Source: Liolophura sinensis
Lineage: Eukaryota > Mollusca > Polyplacophora > Chitonida > Chitonidae
Direction: 5' to 3'
Length of the DNA: 64,000 nt
NCBI RefSeq assembly: GCF_032854445.1
Contig: NC_088300.1
Coordinates: 75,137,005-75,201,004, forward strand
The position numbers were made by a program, and so were the translations under genes. Shown here in pieces: positions 25,831 to 39,621 of this stretch (position 1 is the first letter of the stretch; every line of letters starts with the position of its first letter). The notes below the pieces were generated by a model, which worked only from the letters and a program-made list of their open reading frames with translations, did no database searches and was not told the origin of the DNA.

Positions 25831-28229
25831 ATGCTATATGCACAAATAGTCAAACTTGCAGGTTCAGCCGAATTAGCTGAGGAAAGTTTAATGGAAATGA
25901 TTTATAACTAGCTTAAACAAGAATCCTCACAAATTGGTCGGAAACTTTCAAAGTATAATTCAGATTGAAACAGCAAAAGATAGGCACAATGACCTATGTC
26001 TGACTAACCATCATGTTACAGTTTGGGCGAACACCCTATGACATTTGGATTCAGATGATACGTTTTATGAAGACCAGGTTAATTTAAATATCTGAAGAAA
26101 AATGGAATTTGAGTTTTACTCGGAAGCTGACATAGTCTGGTAAGTTTCCTGGGAGTACACTGACACCTGTCATCGAGCTTCCCTTTACACTTATTCCGCA
26201 GAGCTGTCGAAAACATTCATGAAGCACAGCTTAAGTTCTCCCTCACCCTCCACAACTCCCACAGCATGGTTATGCATTGTTTAAGAGCTCTTCCGGGAAG
26301 GTGGCGTATATGATGGCGGATACACGAGTAAATGCATACTTTCTGCCTCTGTACTTTTCCTCGTGGCATTAAAGCGACATTGTTATGCCACAGTTATTGG
26401 AATTGTTGACGTCGTAATTGTCCAAGCCAACAAGAGTATATGTTTTCTACTGTAATGGGTAATACGTTTTATTTGTGAACGTCATATGAATAATGGCTTG
26501 ATGTAGGGTTCGCGTTGCTGAAATCAAAATTGACGAGTAATTCACGAGTTTATTGTACATTTGTGTAATGAACTTAACCCAAAGCTTTAGAATTATACCA
26601 AAACTGATTAAACTAGTTACTTATTATTCAATATGTCCTGCAGATTGTATTTGCCAATGTCAGCTTTGATCATTTAACTTTCAGGGATCCGTTATAAATC
26701 ACTGCTTGGCAACCGGAGCGAACATTTTTCATTCTGGAATAACTCTAGCCTGCATACAGACAATTCTGAGTTAAGCCTATTAGAGATTAAGCCATTAGGA
26801 TGTGATGCGTTGCTCTTGCCCCAGGGCCTCTAGTGTACCTGCCATTCCCTTGGGGTACATAGACATGGATACAGACGACTAACCAATTATACAGGCTTAA
26901 ACGATCATTCTGTTGCTAACTCTGGAGTCCCAAACGCGGATGTTATTCCAAATGACATGCGAGTGTTAGATTCACGCCATTATCCACGTGATGTGTTTCC
27001 TTATAGCTAAGCTGAATAACGCCAGGAGAGTTAAAGGTGGTAAACACGTCAGATAACTATACATAAAATGTAGATGGTTTCTGGTTCGACCGGTATAGGT
27101 GTATAGAATATAAACAAATGTGGGTATAGTGGTGTCGAGAAAACAACTCAATATGCATAACTCAGCGGTGCCATCATGCAAAATAGGAAATTGCCAAGTG
27201 AAAGCTGGGTTTGGTGAATTCTGGAACCCATTTGATTGGTTAGGAAGCTTTGCCCCATTCCAGATTGTGTGAAGCGTGGGGTTTATTAGTAACCACCATC
27301 CCTAATCTGTCTGTTACGGACACGCGCTGTAAACCTCACCGGAGCCGAAGGTAAAATTACAGGACAAAAATGTTGTGATTTACCCGAGTTATGGCTTACT
27401 TTTAGTATGGTTATTTTTTCACCCACATAAAGTCGTGGTATTTTTCACGAAACGTTTTGATGATAACGAAATTAAGGCCACTGTCATTCCAAGGATTGGT
27501 CGATATAATATCACCAAGATTAGGAATAAAACTCCTTTGAAATGGCTGTGTTCTGTGGCTTTTCCAAAACTCCGTGGCCTAATGCGATGTATCTAATGTG
27601 TTATGCAGTTAAATATCGACCGGTTTGAATGGATACGAAAAAGCAGTTTGCTGAATGAAAAAGGGTCGTATGTGGATCACACTACCGTGCATAAATGTCA
27701 GCGTGTAGTGATGAACGAATGATATGTGTTGGGCAACAGGCTTTCAAGGAGGCCGTAAATTTCTCAGCGATGTCAACCGCCACTGGCCATCTAAAGGCCC
27801 TCTGTGGCTATGTGCCAGCTATAGCTGATTGAGACTTGTTTCAAACAGCAATTTTTCTTGCGATAGACATTCATAAGTTAAAAACAAGGCTGCCATATTT
27901 GTAGCCAAAGGTCAGTCAAGATATTGGAATTTCTGGTACCTTTACACTTATAATACAGGAACTTCCAGCGTATTATTATGTCATTTATGTGATATGATAG
28001 TATTCGTCATATTATTTCAATCCAGTCTTGCTTTATTAAGCCCATTGTAAATCCTGCATAATTTTTTGTGTGTTTACAATTATCTTCACCCTAAGTCAAC
28101 TCTAGTTTATGTCTGGAGGGAAAATATGAATAAATTCAGAAAGATTATGCTCGATTCTAACCTGATGTGTGGCCTGTTTGTCACATAGATTTTAGCATGG
28201 ATAAAAACACCGATCAGTCCTAGGCCACT
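25831..28229. other. Intergenic sequence, no gene recognised
   Basis: Ordinary non-coding sequence with frequent stops. No SINE, array or RNA gene recognised. Confidence 0.55.
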
Positions 28230-28385
28230 GTGAGACTAAGTCAAGGGATTTGTCAGGTAACTGGTGAATGCCAGTGGTTTTCAATGGGATATATCCAGTT
28301 TCCTTCAACCATTCCCTTCAGCACCGTCATATGTGTTATAAGAAATATTCTTGAACACTTCATTAAACTCCATTTAATGAATCAA
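28230..28385 (+). mobile_element. Decayed SINE copy
   Basis: In the order of the SINE consensus one sees a GGTTTTC block, CCAGTTTCCTTCAACCATT, CACCGTCATATGTGTTATAA, GAAATATTCTTGAACACTTC and a tail-like AAACTCCATTTAATGAAT. Roughly a third of positions appear changed, so it is an old copy. Confidence 0.6.
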
Positions 28386-30928
28386 GCACTTCATCATACA
28401 ACATGGGATTGCAGATTGCACTTTGGAAACTGCCCTTTTTCTACGTTTGTATTTTCGTAATCCATAAATGACTATGTACAGTTTTGGATTTCTGTCATTA
28501 TTCTGTGGGTTGTTTTTTCGTAGTATATAATCTGATGTATACTTTTAAATCTGCGATCTCTTCAAACCTACTTTATTGAGTATACCTTTCATATGTTTTT
28601 GTCCTGGCAAAACCATACTTTGAACAACATCTCAAGAGGGTTGTTGTAAGCTGGGACTAATATTAGTCCTAGCTGTGATAAAATCACAAAAAGTATGCAA
28701 TGGAACTCGAACAAGTAATTGTGAAATCCCGCATAGTGTTCCTACAGATTGCTGCACAAAACTCCTTAGCCATGTATTTCAGCGTTGTAAGTCGTTGTAA
28801 CTGAAACCTTCGCTGTCATTTATCCTTCACAGTATGTATATTACGAGGTTTGGATGTAGGCTACCTTCTTCTGGGGTATTCTTCTCACCAAATAACATAA
28901 CGATATCCAACATTAAGATGTGTACAAAGATTACGTTTTGTAAAAGGACCCGTGAGCCGATTATCTCCTAATTCCCTCTATAACGCTTCCAAACTGCGTC
29001 TGTTTAAAATTACTCACCAGGATTTGTGTCAGTGTCAATATATTTATTGGGTGAGGTTATGCCTCATTGAAACGATCTAGTAAAAGTTATCAACAGATCG
29101 AAGCCATCGCGTGTGTAGATGGCATTTCACTGAAGCGTTTTCCTTATACAATAATGAAATTATCAGACCATATTATAGGATCACAAGCCTTGGGAGTAAG
29201 ACGAGAATTCTTGGGCAGTACTTTCCATTTGGTGTCTCACTTATGCCACATGATCGTATGGTTGTTGAGACACTTGAGACACAGGTATGAAAGCTACGTT
29301 TTACTGAGACACTTCAGCTATTTAAAAGTGATAGCTGTGCTTCAATGAGATACTTAAGCTTAAGCCACCTTTGATATATGAACAGTTGCAATGAAAGTTC
29401 AACAGAGACACATATTTTTGATTAATGATGAATCATGAACTAGACTAAGTATATGCAAGGTTTGGATACTGATTTGCTCATCTAGAACTTCTTTGCGTCT
29501 TTGCGGCACCATTGAAAACTGCTGACTACTTTTGTGTATATCACCCTATCCTAATACTCATATATATTCTTAGTTATCTGGCGGTTTGCGTTGAACGTTG
29601 TTTTAGAAATTGGTCTTGCGATCATCGACCTGAACTGTTCATTATTACTGAATGCGAATGATATGGTATACGAATGATATATTGGCATAGATTTCATTTA
29701 GTTTGGCTGCCTTAACTGTGGCTCACTTCGTTTAGCTCAGTCCTGAACACTTTGGCTGACACACTGTAGGCAAATCTTATCTGTGTCTTACTGATTACAG
29801 CCTTCTCCAGTGTATCGTATTTGTTTACTACAACGTTAAAGTGTATGACGATGCAGCTGACATTGTGCAGGACATTAAGGTGTAGGACTCGGTCCGGTAC
29901 AACTTAAGGTTGCCCGTGTTGCCTCTGTACCCTAAGGAATGTCCTGCGTTTGACCCAATGACAATCCAGTTTACAAGTAACAGACAACGAATCATGGTGT
30001 GTTAGGTCGATATAAGTGTGACCAAGTTGCGCAGGTCGGTCAGAATGAGGTTGCAAATAAGAGACCGAACCTCGGGGGTAATTCAGTAAGGACCTCGTGA
30101 ATTGTCGGAATCTGACTTTTGCGTCAGCTTCTGCAATAAAAGAACGGGGTTATAAACATTTTGGGTCGTTCAAACAGCATTTTTAATGGGTCTCTCCTGT
30201 TTTAAAGGCAGTAAAGTGGGCTTGTTCAAACACTTGTAAACAGGCTGCAGTCGCATTGTTACTGAGATCCATTTCCTAATCGAAAAGAATTGTGGATTCT
30301 TGTAGGCATGCATGTAACTGAAGAAAATAGAAGTCAAAAGTAACATATTACTTTAAAAATTTTATTTGAATGTTGCTCTTTGGGTATTAAAGAGCGACCT
30401 TGAAAACAAATGAATTAATGGTTCGCCTAAAACAACCCATCACCGTGCAACATGATCTATCCCGTTGTTGTTTCTAAAAAAGAACAATGAAATCTTTCTA
30501 AATCTTCGGATCTAAGATTGTCCTCTGATCTGTTGGTGTGTATTAGTAAAAAAATTGCCCAACCGTTTGATTTGATTATGAGCCGATTGTGTTCAGTGAA
30601 TGTTGATTGTTTCTCGTTGTCTTCCGTTAACTATAAATTAGCACGGCGAAACGAACAATGAATACCAACAATGACTACCATCAATGAATACCAACAATGA
30701 ATAATGAATGTCCTTTCGGGAAGGTTATACCATTAAAGCAACGACTGGCGAATTACTATCTTATCTGAGGCCTCACAACTGTGTCTAAATTGAATAATAA
30801 AAAGTGGTCTATAAATGTACTATTGCTAATTGGCAAAACATTTCCACTCTCAAAAACGCATATTTATACCGATTATAAGGTAAGATAGGAAATAAAATAA
30901 GAGTATAATAAAAGATTTACTCAGCTAT
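28386..30928. other. Intergenic sequence, no gene recognised
   Basis: Contains a small cluster of GAGACACTT-like motifs around 29228-29350 and a short CCAACAATGA repeat near 30665-30710. No gene could be supported. Confidence 0.55.
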
Positions 30929-31575
30929 GTGTGCTGTATTGTTTGTGTGTCATCACGGTTATCGATTATTCTTGAGACCGCTGTGTCTGTTATATTCCAT
31001 GGGTGTCTTTACGGTTTATCGGTTATTCCTGAGACCACTACATCAGCTATATTTCATGTGTATCATCACGATTTATCGGTGACTGTTGACACCGCTACGC
31101 CTGCTATATTTCTTTTGTGTCATCACGGTTTATCGTTTATTCCTGAGACCACAACATCTGCTATATTTCTTGGGTGTCATCCCAGTTTATCGGTTATCCC
31201 TGAGACCACTACATCTGCTGTATTTAGTGTGTGTCATGACGGTTTATCGTTTATTCCCGAGACCACTGCATCTGCTATATTTCTTGGGTGTCATGACGGT
31301 TTATCGGTTATTCCTGAGACCACTACATCTGCTATATTTCGTGTGTGTCATGACGGTTTATCGGTTATCCCTGAGACCACTACATCTGCTATATTTCGTG
31401 TGTGTCGTCACGGCTTATCCTTAATTCCTGAGACCACTACGTCTGCTATATTTCGTGTGTGTTTTCACGGCTTATCTTTTATTCCTGAGACCACTACGTC
31501 CGCTATATTTTGTGTGTGTCATCACGGTTAATCGGTTATTCCTGAGGCCACTATGTCTGTTCATCACCGTTTGTC
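30929..31575 (+). repeat. 57-bp minisatellite array, about 11 units
   Basis: Units of 57 bp containing CGGTTTATCGGTTATTCCTG, AGACCACTACATCTGCTATA and TTTCGTGTGTGTCATGA. The first two units are more diverged. Because 57 is 19 codons and there are no indels, one plus-strand frame stays open from an ATG at 30929 for 200 codons and encodes a 19-residue repeat centred on VIPETTTSAIF. A second frame is also open for over 100 codons. Differences between units fall at all codon positions. I read it as a minisatellite; a low-complexity coding exon is not excluded. Confidence 0.92.
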
Positions 31576-33330
31576 GGTCGTTCACCCAGGGTCCAAATGA
31601 CAAGGCACCTAAGGTCGTTTTAATCAATCTCCTTCATTTCACAGGTTTGGCGGGTCGCGGCTGGTAAGCTCTCATCATGTAGATGTTGCCTGTGACAAAG
31701 GGGTTCGTATTAAATTAAGCCTTTAGCCTTGACCATTCAAGGGTCCTTCAAACAGGTGACTATTTTCACTAACTTCAGCCATGCGCAGACATTTAAAGTC
31801 AACTAATGTTTAAGAGATGAATTCGAGTGTTTCGTTTTCAATAGTTTTCTCTTCGTAGTTTCCGCTTGAATCAAGCTTGGGCTTCATCAGACTCGGGGTG
31901 TAATGAATCGGTTGTGTTGAATCGATGCCTTCATCTCACTCGCTTAACCTCACTAACAGCAACTTTCTGCTGTCCGATCACTCATGCCGCACAACTACTT
32001 ACCGGGCCCGGCAAGATCGATCAGTGAATCTTGTTGAAAACACATTCCGAGGTGAGTCGGCAATCCGGCCCCGGACAATACGCCCTCTCTGATAAGATTA
32101 GATCTTTGAGATAAGTTTAACAGACGACCGTAGCCTGGACCCCACGTGATTACAGTTAAGGTGATAAGTACATCAGCTGCCACCTCAAATTGTTCTCACC
32201 TCCCACCGAGGGCGGTGGATTCCTAGCAGCAACATTACTTAGCTTCCTTCTAAAACCTATCTTAGCTAAGCAGTGTCTGGTGGAAATTTCCAGAACAACA
32301 AACACTAACTACGATAACTGAATTATACATTTACTTAAGTATTTCTAGAATTGCCGGGTCATCAACAAGCTTGCTGGTTACCTAACTTACCCTGACATTG
32401 AACACGCACTGTAGCATTAGACCACATCTTTCCCAGCCTTCTCTCATCAATGGCGAGCTTAACGGACCATACACTTAACACTCAACATGTTCCTTTCATT
32501 TCCTTTTTTGCCAGTTTTCCATTCATCGTAAATGGTTGGGCTTTGGGGGATTGTTGTTCACTGTGATCTAGCAATAGCGAGGCAAGTCACATTTCCAATC
32601 CGTTATTTATTTCTTTGTTAGGCATAACATCGATGATTAGCTGACCCTCTTCAAATGAGATTCCATGGTGTGGAAGTAGGTCATCTTGTTGACATCCAAC
32701 TTACTATTCCATACATGGCTGATGCGCAGTATTTTTGTTTTGCCTCGCTATTACTAACCACTGTTATATCTGTCACATCATGGCTTCATTTAGGAATCTT
32801 ATGGTAATCCTGTGCCCGAAAAAGATAACCCACCAGGCGATCAGGAAATTCACCTTACGTTTAGAAATTATAGTCATTTGTTCCAAAGAGAATAATTCTG
32901 ATCTGAACTATAATCTAATGCCCGACTACTTATTTCATTTGCAAACAAGAAGACATATTTAGTCCCTTTCATAAGTTATTTTGAACAATTAGTTGAGGCG
33001 ATATAGTTGTCTGTATGCCAATCTACAGTGACTGTAACAAAGTTCAAACCTGACTACGACATCTCCAGGTCAGGTGCTATTGACAGTCCACGACGTTTCA
33101 ACCCTTACGTTCGTTTCCACTCCCTCCCTCACAGCCTCCGATCTCTTTTTAGACTCAAACCAGTCTGCACTGAATCGAAGCCTGAATCGAATGTCCTATG
33201 GCTTTGTCAACCATAGAACATGCAAAAAACCACGAAAAAACTTCACATTAAATATTTAAAATATCGTTTTGCACTTTTTTTTGTTATTTTGTTATTTGAT
33301 TCACTATCAAGTTGGTAAAGACCCATCAAC
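31576..33330. other. Intergenic sequence, no gene recognised
   Basis: No recognised gene or repeat block. Confidence 0.55.
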
Positions 33331-34060
33331 TACACTGAAAATACCACGTTGTTAAATTTTAACAGAGTTTACTTTGTTAACCATTTTTTAACAAACTATT
33401 TGTGAGAATGTAACAAAATACTCTGTTACTACCGTATTCGTGGAATGGGTAACATAGTCACTATGTTAAACTTGAACCGACAGCGCCCTCTACAACGGCG
33501 CGCCGTGATTCTGTAACAAGCGATTGTCTGGAGAGGTGGAAGATAGAAGATTGTGCTTTCCAGTCGTCGTATGTATACCTACTTTGGTGCAGTTTAAAGG
33601 TGAAACCTTCTAGAATCAGCATGTAAAGGTCAATCAAATTGTTAGTAAATATCGCTAACAAGAATTTACAAATATCGAAGCGAAACAACATCAACGCCAG
33701 CCCGAGGACATATTCCTATCTAGGCTAATCTGCAGATCGACTAAACCTGCTTCTGCAAATGAATTTGCTAGCATTTAGAATTTTTCTTAGCTTTGGTGTT
33801 TTGTTACGAATGGTAACTGGACGAATAGTCGGAAACTATACTAATGAATCCATTTATTTCAATTGTTTAGTTAATTCATGGTATACATGTGACAGCTTCT
33901 GAAATGAACAGGGACTGTGCTGAAGGTTGAAATGTACAGCGTTAGGCCCAGGTAACTTCTGTTACTTGTATCTGAAGTTTTTACCCCAAATAGGAAAACT
34001 TTAGCCTAGGCTGCTTGCACCATCTTTCATTACATCAGTGAAAAACATTTGTTTATTCAT

Positions 34061-34085
34061 ATACTGCATACAGTGCATGCAGTAT
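34061..34085. repeat. Short perfect inverted repeat
   Basis: ATACTGCAT and ATGCAGTAT are perfect 9-bp complementary arms separated by 7 bases. It lies inside the candidate element at 33331-35112. No function is implied. Confidence 0.7.
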
Positions 34086-34639
34086 GTTATCATTTCCTGA
34101 TGAAATCGATGAGTATACAAATGAATCAGTACATTTTTAACCATGTCACACTGTTATTTTGCATTCAAACGAATTAATAAGTGACAGTACCGGAAAGGTC
34201 CAGGTTCATACACAGTCAACCTTCACTTTACAAGAACTTCTAGTCGTTTCTTGCATTGAAAAGAAAGTCCAGAGGAATTCTGACTCAACACTGATATAAT
34301 CTGGGTAGGGTAGGGCTTTAAGTCCTAGATACTGGCGTGACGCTGTCTTAGAAACATGTAAAAAATTATTTAGCCTAACTTCTTCTTTGATGTAATCTTT
34401 GAAAACATACATTACAAGCTCAACAGGTAATTCAGAGTTTTTCTCTGATTGGTTATATGCTATTCAGTTTATGCTCATTTATTAGACAATTGGTAATGAA
34501 ATATTAGTCAAATAAATAAACCAAGAAAACGAATGTAGGCATTTGCAATTATTCTTTTATTTGGCATTAATAATTGTGTACTTCTATGCAACACCATGAA
34601 TATTTTTTTATCCGCAGTCTGTTATTATGGTTACATGGC

Positions 34640-34945
34640 ATCTCGTTAGTTTGAGACCAGTGGGTTAACAGATGAAGTCGTTCATTGGTTTTGTTCCTGG
34701 TTAAAGAGCATGCAGTCCGTTCCTAGCTACGGAGCAGAATGCTACTGGTTACACAGCCGTGCTTGACAGCGCTTACAGGGCAGTGTGTCACTGGCTACAG
34801 AACATTGTGTTACTGGTTATTTGGGCAACTGGTTATAGAGCAGTATGGTACTGGTTGTGAAGCATTGCAGTACTGGTTATAGAACAGTGTGGTTAGCGAC
34901 CAATGCGTTACTGCCAATGGATGAGAATGTTACCGGTTAATGAGC
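34640..34945 (+). repeat. Degenerate short tandem repeat (about 24-29 bp)
   Basis: Loosely repeated ACTGGTTATAGAGCAGTATG-like units (TACTGGTTACACAG, CACTGGCTACAGAACATTG, TACTGGTTATAGAACAG and so on) occur about ten times with irregular spacing. It lies inside the candidate element at 33331-35112, next to its right inverted end. Confidence 0.65.
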
Positions 34946-35112
34946 TACAAATGACGTTAATTGTTCAGTTCTAGGTAGTTAAATTAAAGAGAGTAGCTAA
35001 CAAGTTACTATGTTGAATTGAAAACATTTCTTTTCTATACTTTGTTGACAACATAGAACAAAGTACTTTGTTAAAAACTTTGTTAACAGTAATAAAGTAG
35101 TTTTTCAGTATA

Positions 35113-36840
35113 CAAAAACACATCTTCGGCCAAAGGGGGACTTGGAAATGTTTAAACGGAAGTATCAAAAGGTCAACAATTACAAGCATTACTGTAATCG
35201 TTTTCTGCCTTATACACTCCAAGAGTGTATCGCCTTTGTAATCATGACAATAGCCTCAAGTATAAGTCTTCCGTGCATTAAGTGTATATTTAACCCAATT
35301 TCACTTGTGTATCGGCTGACTTTAACGAGTGTGTTTGTCTCGCCAGAATGATGGGCCGCAGGGTTCAAAGTGACTTCTCGTGAATATCAGGCACTGTGCC
35401 GACGGTCAGACGCTGCCATTGTGGTGGCCACTGTCCCCCGATACACAATGGTGTTTACCATGTATAGCTCCTCCGTATTCTCTGTTTACTAATACTGCTG
35501 GCCAGTTTGCGGCAAATTCTATTTCATCTGGACAAAAATTACGGAATTTGGCCGGCAGACCGGCACGCGTCCAAAAGGCTCTGTTTGGCATCCAGGCAGG
35601 TGGGGATCAGAGGTGGGGGATTCAGCCGCAGTTCGCAGCGTTACGTAACGTCCGTCTACTGTTTCTCCCTAGTTGTGGCTAGAAGCCGGGCTGTCAGAGC
35701 TGAAGGCAAGTCCTTCCATTAGTCTGTTTAAACAACCTGGCTGCTACTATCGATCTGTTATATCGATGCTTTTGACTCGCCATATATCATATTACTGCAG
35801 TATCCTTGAAGCTGAAATCGCCCTCTCTAATCATGAAGTTATCCGTCACGATAAAAGGGCACTGAAATATTAACCGATATGAAAAAATCAGGACCAAGAC
35901 AATTGAAATAACGTGGCTGGAAATACTGTTCCGACCACCACTTATATAGATTGACGGATTTGTGTCACTTATCTTCGGAACACTTTTGCTCTCGGTTCTT
36001 TGTTAACTGTGGTTTTATTTTTACCTTAAAGACAGCAGATCATTCAGAAGAGAGTCAATGTTTAAAGTAGAGCAACCGGAAGTCAGTTTTTGACACAGTG
36101 TGCATGATAGTTTAATAAATCCCAACCATGCAGCCTGTGATACTTATCAAGAGTAGAACATACGTGTCATACTTTAGGCCTCATAACTATGAGACAAAGT
36201 GATAATATGTGATAAAATTGGGATATCTATGCTTAATTAAGAGTGTTACAGAACAAATATACAGAGAGCAGACCCTGTAGACGGGTTGACAGCATACCTA
36301 AGTTTAACCTATATGGAATCCGCCTGAGAGAGGAATACGTCTCAAGGTGATAACTGGGTGCATGAGGGCTCCTGGTGAATAACCCCAATAGTGGCTTTCT
36401 CTACAGTGGTCTTTATGGCCATGACTTGTTGGCAACAAATTCATTACAGGTCATAAATATGATAATCTATGCGTCGAAACAGACATTCGTATACCACCCT
36501 TCAACCAAAATGCACGTTCCGAACAACAGACCTTGAGACTGCTGTTTCTTAACTGACAACGTCTGCGCGTCTGGCAAATATCCAAATAGTCATAGCCAAA
36601 CTTTCTCCGCTACCGAGATAAGATCATCCGGTTTGTTTAAAGAAAGTCAAATGTGCTTTGTAGATGTTTATCATTTCTTAGTGTCCGTATGATTCAAGTT
36701 GTCAATAGACACAGTTTTGTAAAACCACACATCCGTATCAAGGAGGTGAGCTCGTTTTTAGTTCATTTTTATTAGTGAAGGCCTAGCGCTTGAAGTGTGT
36801 ATTTACCCTCGTAAGATTAACAATATATACACTAAATAAA
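35113..36840. other. Intergenic sequence, no gene recognised
   Basis: Includes a moderately GC-rich block at about 35340-35700, with open frames of 60-100 codons on both strands that match nothing I recognise. The remainder is AT-rich. Confidence 0.5.
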
Positions 36841-37036
36841 AAATTTCTTAATTTTAACATAAAGTCTTGTATATGAGTGATGTAAGAATGTATTCTGTTA
36901 TAATAACATAAAATCATGTTAGCCTAATACAAATTTTATTTTTGAATTAATAAAATATATGTGCTGTATATAACAAAACAATCTGCTGCAATAACTAAAT
37001 ATCAAGACTCAGAGAACAGACTTCCTGTTAACTTTA
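36841..37036 (+). repeat. Dispersed repeat, copy 2 (paired with 7853-8082)
   Basis: Aligns in the same orientation with 7853-8082, sharing TTAATTTTAACA, AGAATGTATTCTGTTAT, CATGTTAG, AATCTGCTGCAAT and CTTCCTGTTAAC in order. This copy is about 30 bp shorter through small deletions. Confidence 0.7.
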
Positions 37037-39526
37037 AAGGAGAAGACAACTTAAAAACATGACACTGTTGGCTGAAGAGAGCCCATTTTTTTATATCTGG
37101 TAGTGCCTTTGCATAATTTTGCGATTTTTCCTCGCCATATACGAAAAGCCTGAAAACGGCACAGCTGGCATAAATCGCTGAGTCCATCGCGTCCTCCATC
37201 TTTAACACCCTGTAATTTATGCTGGGGGTGTGTTGCCTCTCAGCCAGTGGGAGTCGTTAAAACTGTCGGCTTTTTCGTGTGAACTCTGAACCTGCGGCCA
37301 ACATTTCGGTTTCCCGAAAGTTAAAGGGAAAACAAGCTGAACTGTTCGCTACATTCTGGAAAGAAGAGTTTTACCGGAAATGTACGAACTGCACTTCGGC
37401 GGTTTCCGACGGCAATTCTCCTCCCAACCCAGAAGACTTCAGGACTAGTTCTTAGGCAAAATGGAGTTGCCCACAGCAGATTTTGGCGCTGACTTTATTT
37501 GTAATTTATCAACTTGAGGTAAATATTAAAATTTTTTTATGGCATGCACCTGCGCGGAAATGCATACTCTTTTCAATGGTATTTGATTGATATTTAAATT
37601 TTCTTGTCGTTTAACAGATTATTTTTCTCAAGAATAAATCACGCAACAATAATATTTTCTTGTTTGATTCAGTATGGGGTACATGTCACAACTGTATTGT
37701 GATAAATACATTTTTCCAAAGTAATTCTGTTTGCTTTGGTCATGTGCTAAACGATTTACACCATTCATTGGAGTATAGATGGTTTGCAATGGCAGCCATC
37801 TTTGAGGTAAGTTTGTGTTTGCTTAATGTATACTTTTACCAGCCAAGGGCCTCTGTCCAGCTTATGACATCTCTAACAACAGGCACCCAGTGAGCAATAC
37901 TCAACCTTACATCATTAGATGGCTGTCACTGCAAACCACCTATTTGCTAACTGTTTGCGAACGTCGACATGAAATTTAAAACAGTTTACTCTGGCGCGGC
38001 TGCATACTCAAGTGCTGAAATTATATATAGGTATTATATTGCTGCATGATGGTGTCAGCAAGTTGTTACAAATTGAATACGGCTTTGAGGCACTTCTAGC
38101 CGATTCTGTCTGAAGTATAAATAGGTCAGGTAGAAGAACAATTCCGGATTGGGTAGACTGTACTGGAATATAACCGCCTTTTCATTATGTTATAATTGCA
38201 TATGTCAAATCCTATCTCGGCTCTATCTCAGTTCGTCCGCTTTTAAAGCTATTTAGGTCCTGTTCTGTCTGTGGGAGGAGCAGATGTTGGAACGACCCCG
38301 GCCCTGAATCTATCACATAGACTGTCATCAGAAGCTGTTCATGTCCTCATGGCTCCGTGCAATCGACTCCTGTCCCGGTCGACCACGTATCTGGAAAAAA
38401 AAACAGACCCCAGCCAATTGCCAATACACACCTCCGTGTCTGCTGGCTAGGCTGAGCGTTGGGCACTTTTTCATAGAGAGGCCTACTCCACTCACGTTGA
38501 ATGATATGACATATTCTTTGTTGCTCTCCTGCGTGCTGTGATGTATGACTCTCTCCCAGCGTCCTTACCGGGGTAAAGCCTGACTGACTCCAGGCTTCTG
38601 ACATCACCTCCAGTAAGCCCGCACACAGCGCCAAATACCGAATATTGTAACTGTATGCCAGATATGCTCATGCAGATCAGAGGCCTGTCCTTTATGTAGA
38701 TGTACCTGATGATTTACCACCCCGTCTCGTGTCACCTGCCCATCGGCTGTTCCTGGTATACCAAGTATATCACCGACAACACACTCGATTCCATATCCGA
38801 TCAGGTATATTAGGCCATTAATTCAGAAAGGCCAAATTTGTGTGTGTAGGCACGCCCTCCTGACAGGAACTCTTACATCTATATGCAGCCATACTTTTTA
38901 TTATTGTCTCATATTAGATGATATTACATGCATCAGCTTTTTTTTGCATTCAGAATTTGAGTACGAAGTGACAGCGTTAAAACAGAATGGCGAATGGCTT
39001 CCAGAAAGCTGTGCTTAATAGCATCCATTGTTGTTTTAATTTTCCTGAAAGTTTATCATGTCTTTTCTGAGCACAATATAGCTCACCCTCTGAACTGTGT
39101 ACTAAAGCTGGCATGAACTAAATCATAGACCTTTCAGGACTTGGAAAGAAACTTTTTATTCACGAGAAAATGTGTTTTACCTCTCAAAAACTTTGCTTTG
39201 GGATAAACACTTCACCACACACCGTATCTTTTAGCTACAATATAAAAGTTCTCTGAATACAAGCTGTAGTTTGAGGTTCTCATTGTCTTAGGCTGTTGAT
39301 AATACAGCTAGCTGTTAAACTTTGCCCTGTGCAACCAGTCGCCATGTTGTGCGATGGGACCTCGGCTCTAGATTTTATCCTTTTTTTTGTTCCTTCGAAA
39401 GTCAACTGCTAGCAAGTCTGATAAATAATGCATACATACACAAAACATGAATGCATCCATATTTAAAGATGCATTATGGATAATCCAGAGAAGTAATTAT
39501 TGACTTTTAGCTGGTATGAGCATAGG

Positions 39527-39528
<2 letters not shown>
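37037..39528. other. Intergenic sequence, no gene recognised
   Basis: The part at 37040-37500 is CpG-rich and of more even base composition than its surroundings, which could be an unrecognised repeat element. No second copy was noticed in the window and no exon could be supported. Confidence 0.5.

Positions 39529-39616
<88 letters not shown>
39529..39616 (+). repeat. (TA)44 microsatellite
   Basis: Eighty-eight bases of uninterrupted TA dinucleotide, flanked by CATAGGCC on the left and CAATGAG on the right. An uninterrupted run this long is expected to be length-polymorphic and prone to cruciform formation. Confidence 0.99.

Positions 39617-39621
<5 letters not shown>

Larger units (their letters stand above)
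33331..35112. mobile_element. Candidate 1.8-kb element with imperfect terminal inverted repeats
   Basis: The left end reads TACACTGAAAATACCAC followed by several TTGTTAAC and TTTAACA motifs. The right end, read on the opposite strand, begins TATACTGAAAAACTAC and is likewise rich in GTTAACAAAG and TTGTTAAC motifs. Ten of the first eleven terminal bases match, and the motif content of about 130 bp at each end is alike. The interior has no transposase-like frame, so it would be non-autonomous. No clear target-site duplication was seen and the class is unassigned. Confidence 0.4.

Noticed and set aside
35380-35682. 100-codon plus-strand frame and a 61-codon opposite frame in a GC-richer block
   Set aside because: Frames on both strands are open because the block is GC-richer; neither matches a known protein.
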